A stretch of 13,125 nucleotides of DNA from Desulfoprunum sp. (GTDB lineage Bacteria; Desulfobacterota; Desulfobulbia; Desulfobulbales; Desulfocapsaceae): positions 1-13,125 of the forward strand of contig JAUYSF010000246.1 in the NCBI GenBank assembly GCA_030696435.1, read 5' to 3'. A program made the translations under genes and the position numbers. Numbering within the stretch: the first letter of the stretch is position 1; each line of letters begins with the position of its first letter. This document shows, in pieces, positions 12,990-13,125 of this stretch. Below the pieces are notes generated by a model. That model made no database searches, was not told where the DNA came from, and saw nothing but the letters and a program-made list of their open reading frames with translations.

Positions 12990-13125
12990 ATGAAGGTGCG
13001 ATTTTGGGGAGTGCGGGGGTCGATTCCCTGCCCTGGGCCAATGACCCAGAAATATGGTGGAAACAGTGCCTGTATTGAATTACGGGTCGGAGAGGAGGAT
13101 CGGCTGGTGATCATCGATGCCGGTT
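12990..13125 (+). CDS. Metallo-beta-lactamase-fold hydrolase, N-terminal fragment
   Basis: Only the first 45 codons are in the window. They begin MKVRFWGVRGSIPCPGP, then KYGGNSACIELRVG and LVIIDAG, the characteristic start of MBL-fold hydrolases of the PhnP / cyclic-phosphate diesterase-like group that open with FWGVRGS. The HxHxDH metal motif would lie beyond the window end, so activity cannot be judged. The second of two tandem ATG codons (12990) is preferred because GGAG lies 6 bases upstream; 12987 is only 3 bases from it. It follows the HDOD gene by 115 bp without an obvious terminator, so they may be co-transcribed. Confidence 0.85.
   Translation, partial: MKVRFWGVRGSIPCPGPMTQKYGGNSACIELRVGEEDRLVIIDAG

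Overview
The window is about 13 kb of bacterial chromosome with moderate GC. I infer an anaerobic member of the Desulfobacterota (former Deltaproteobacteria), plausibly near Desulfobulbales. The evidence is a tungsten-type aldehyde:ferredoxin oxidoreductase, an EF-G of the spirochaete/planctomycete/delta (spd) and mitochondrial EFG1 type, a HisA of the eukaryotic type and a large hybrid sensor kinase. The taxonomic call is inference; no rRNA or other marker is present. I saw no tRNA, rRNA, CRISPR array, transposase or plasmid feature.

Region 1 (about 1-5200, minus strand) is a catabolic cluster. In transcription order it holds a TetR-family regulator, a PatA-like class III aminotransferase, a single-subunit aldehyde:ferredoxin oxidoreductase (AOR), a MoaD/ThiS-like protein ending in Gly-Gly, and, after a 246-bp gap, an APC-family amino-acid permease cut by the window start. 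The likely logic is uptake of an amine or amino acid, transamination to an aldehyde, and oxidation of that aldehyde to an acid with electrons passed to ferredoxin; the MoaD-like protein would serve the tungstopterin/molybdopterin cofactor. The gap between tetR and the aminotransferase carries two copies of an operator-like palindrome (one is a perfect 24-bp palindrome) 70 bp apart, with a third dyad almost exactly midway.

Region 2 (5193-8030) starts with a 312-bp divergent gap containing a tight inverted repeat and a plausible sigma-70 promoter. It then encodes a 768-aa hybrid histidine kinase (REC-PAS-PAS-HisKA-HATPase-REC) with no response-regulator partner in view. A strong intrinsic terminator lies between this gene and fusA.

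Region 3 (8098-11865, plus strand) holds fusA (spdEFG1/mtEFG1 type), a small RecA/KaiC-like P-loop ATPase of unknown function, and a eukaryotic-type hisA standing alone outside any his operon. Intrinsic-terminator structures sit directly upstream of both fusA and hisA, and no good promoter lies between the terminator and either gene. This makes attenuation or read-through control a testable idea at both.

Region 4 (11866-13125) has a good sigma-70 promoter, a possible 12-codon upstream ORF overlapping the next start, an HDOD-domain signalling protein, and the first 45 codons of a metallo-beta-lactamase-fold hydrolase cut by the window end.
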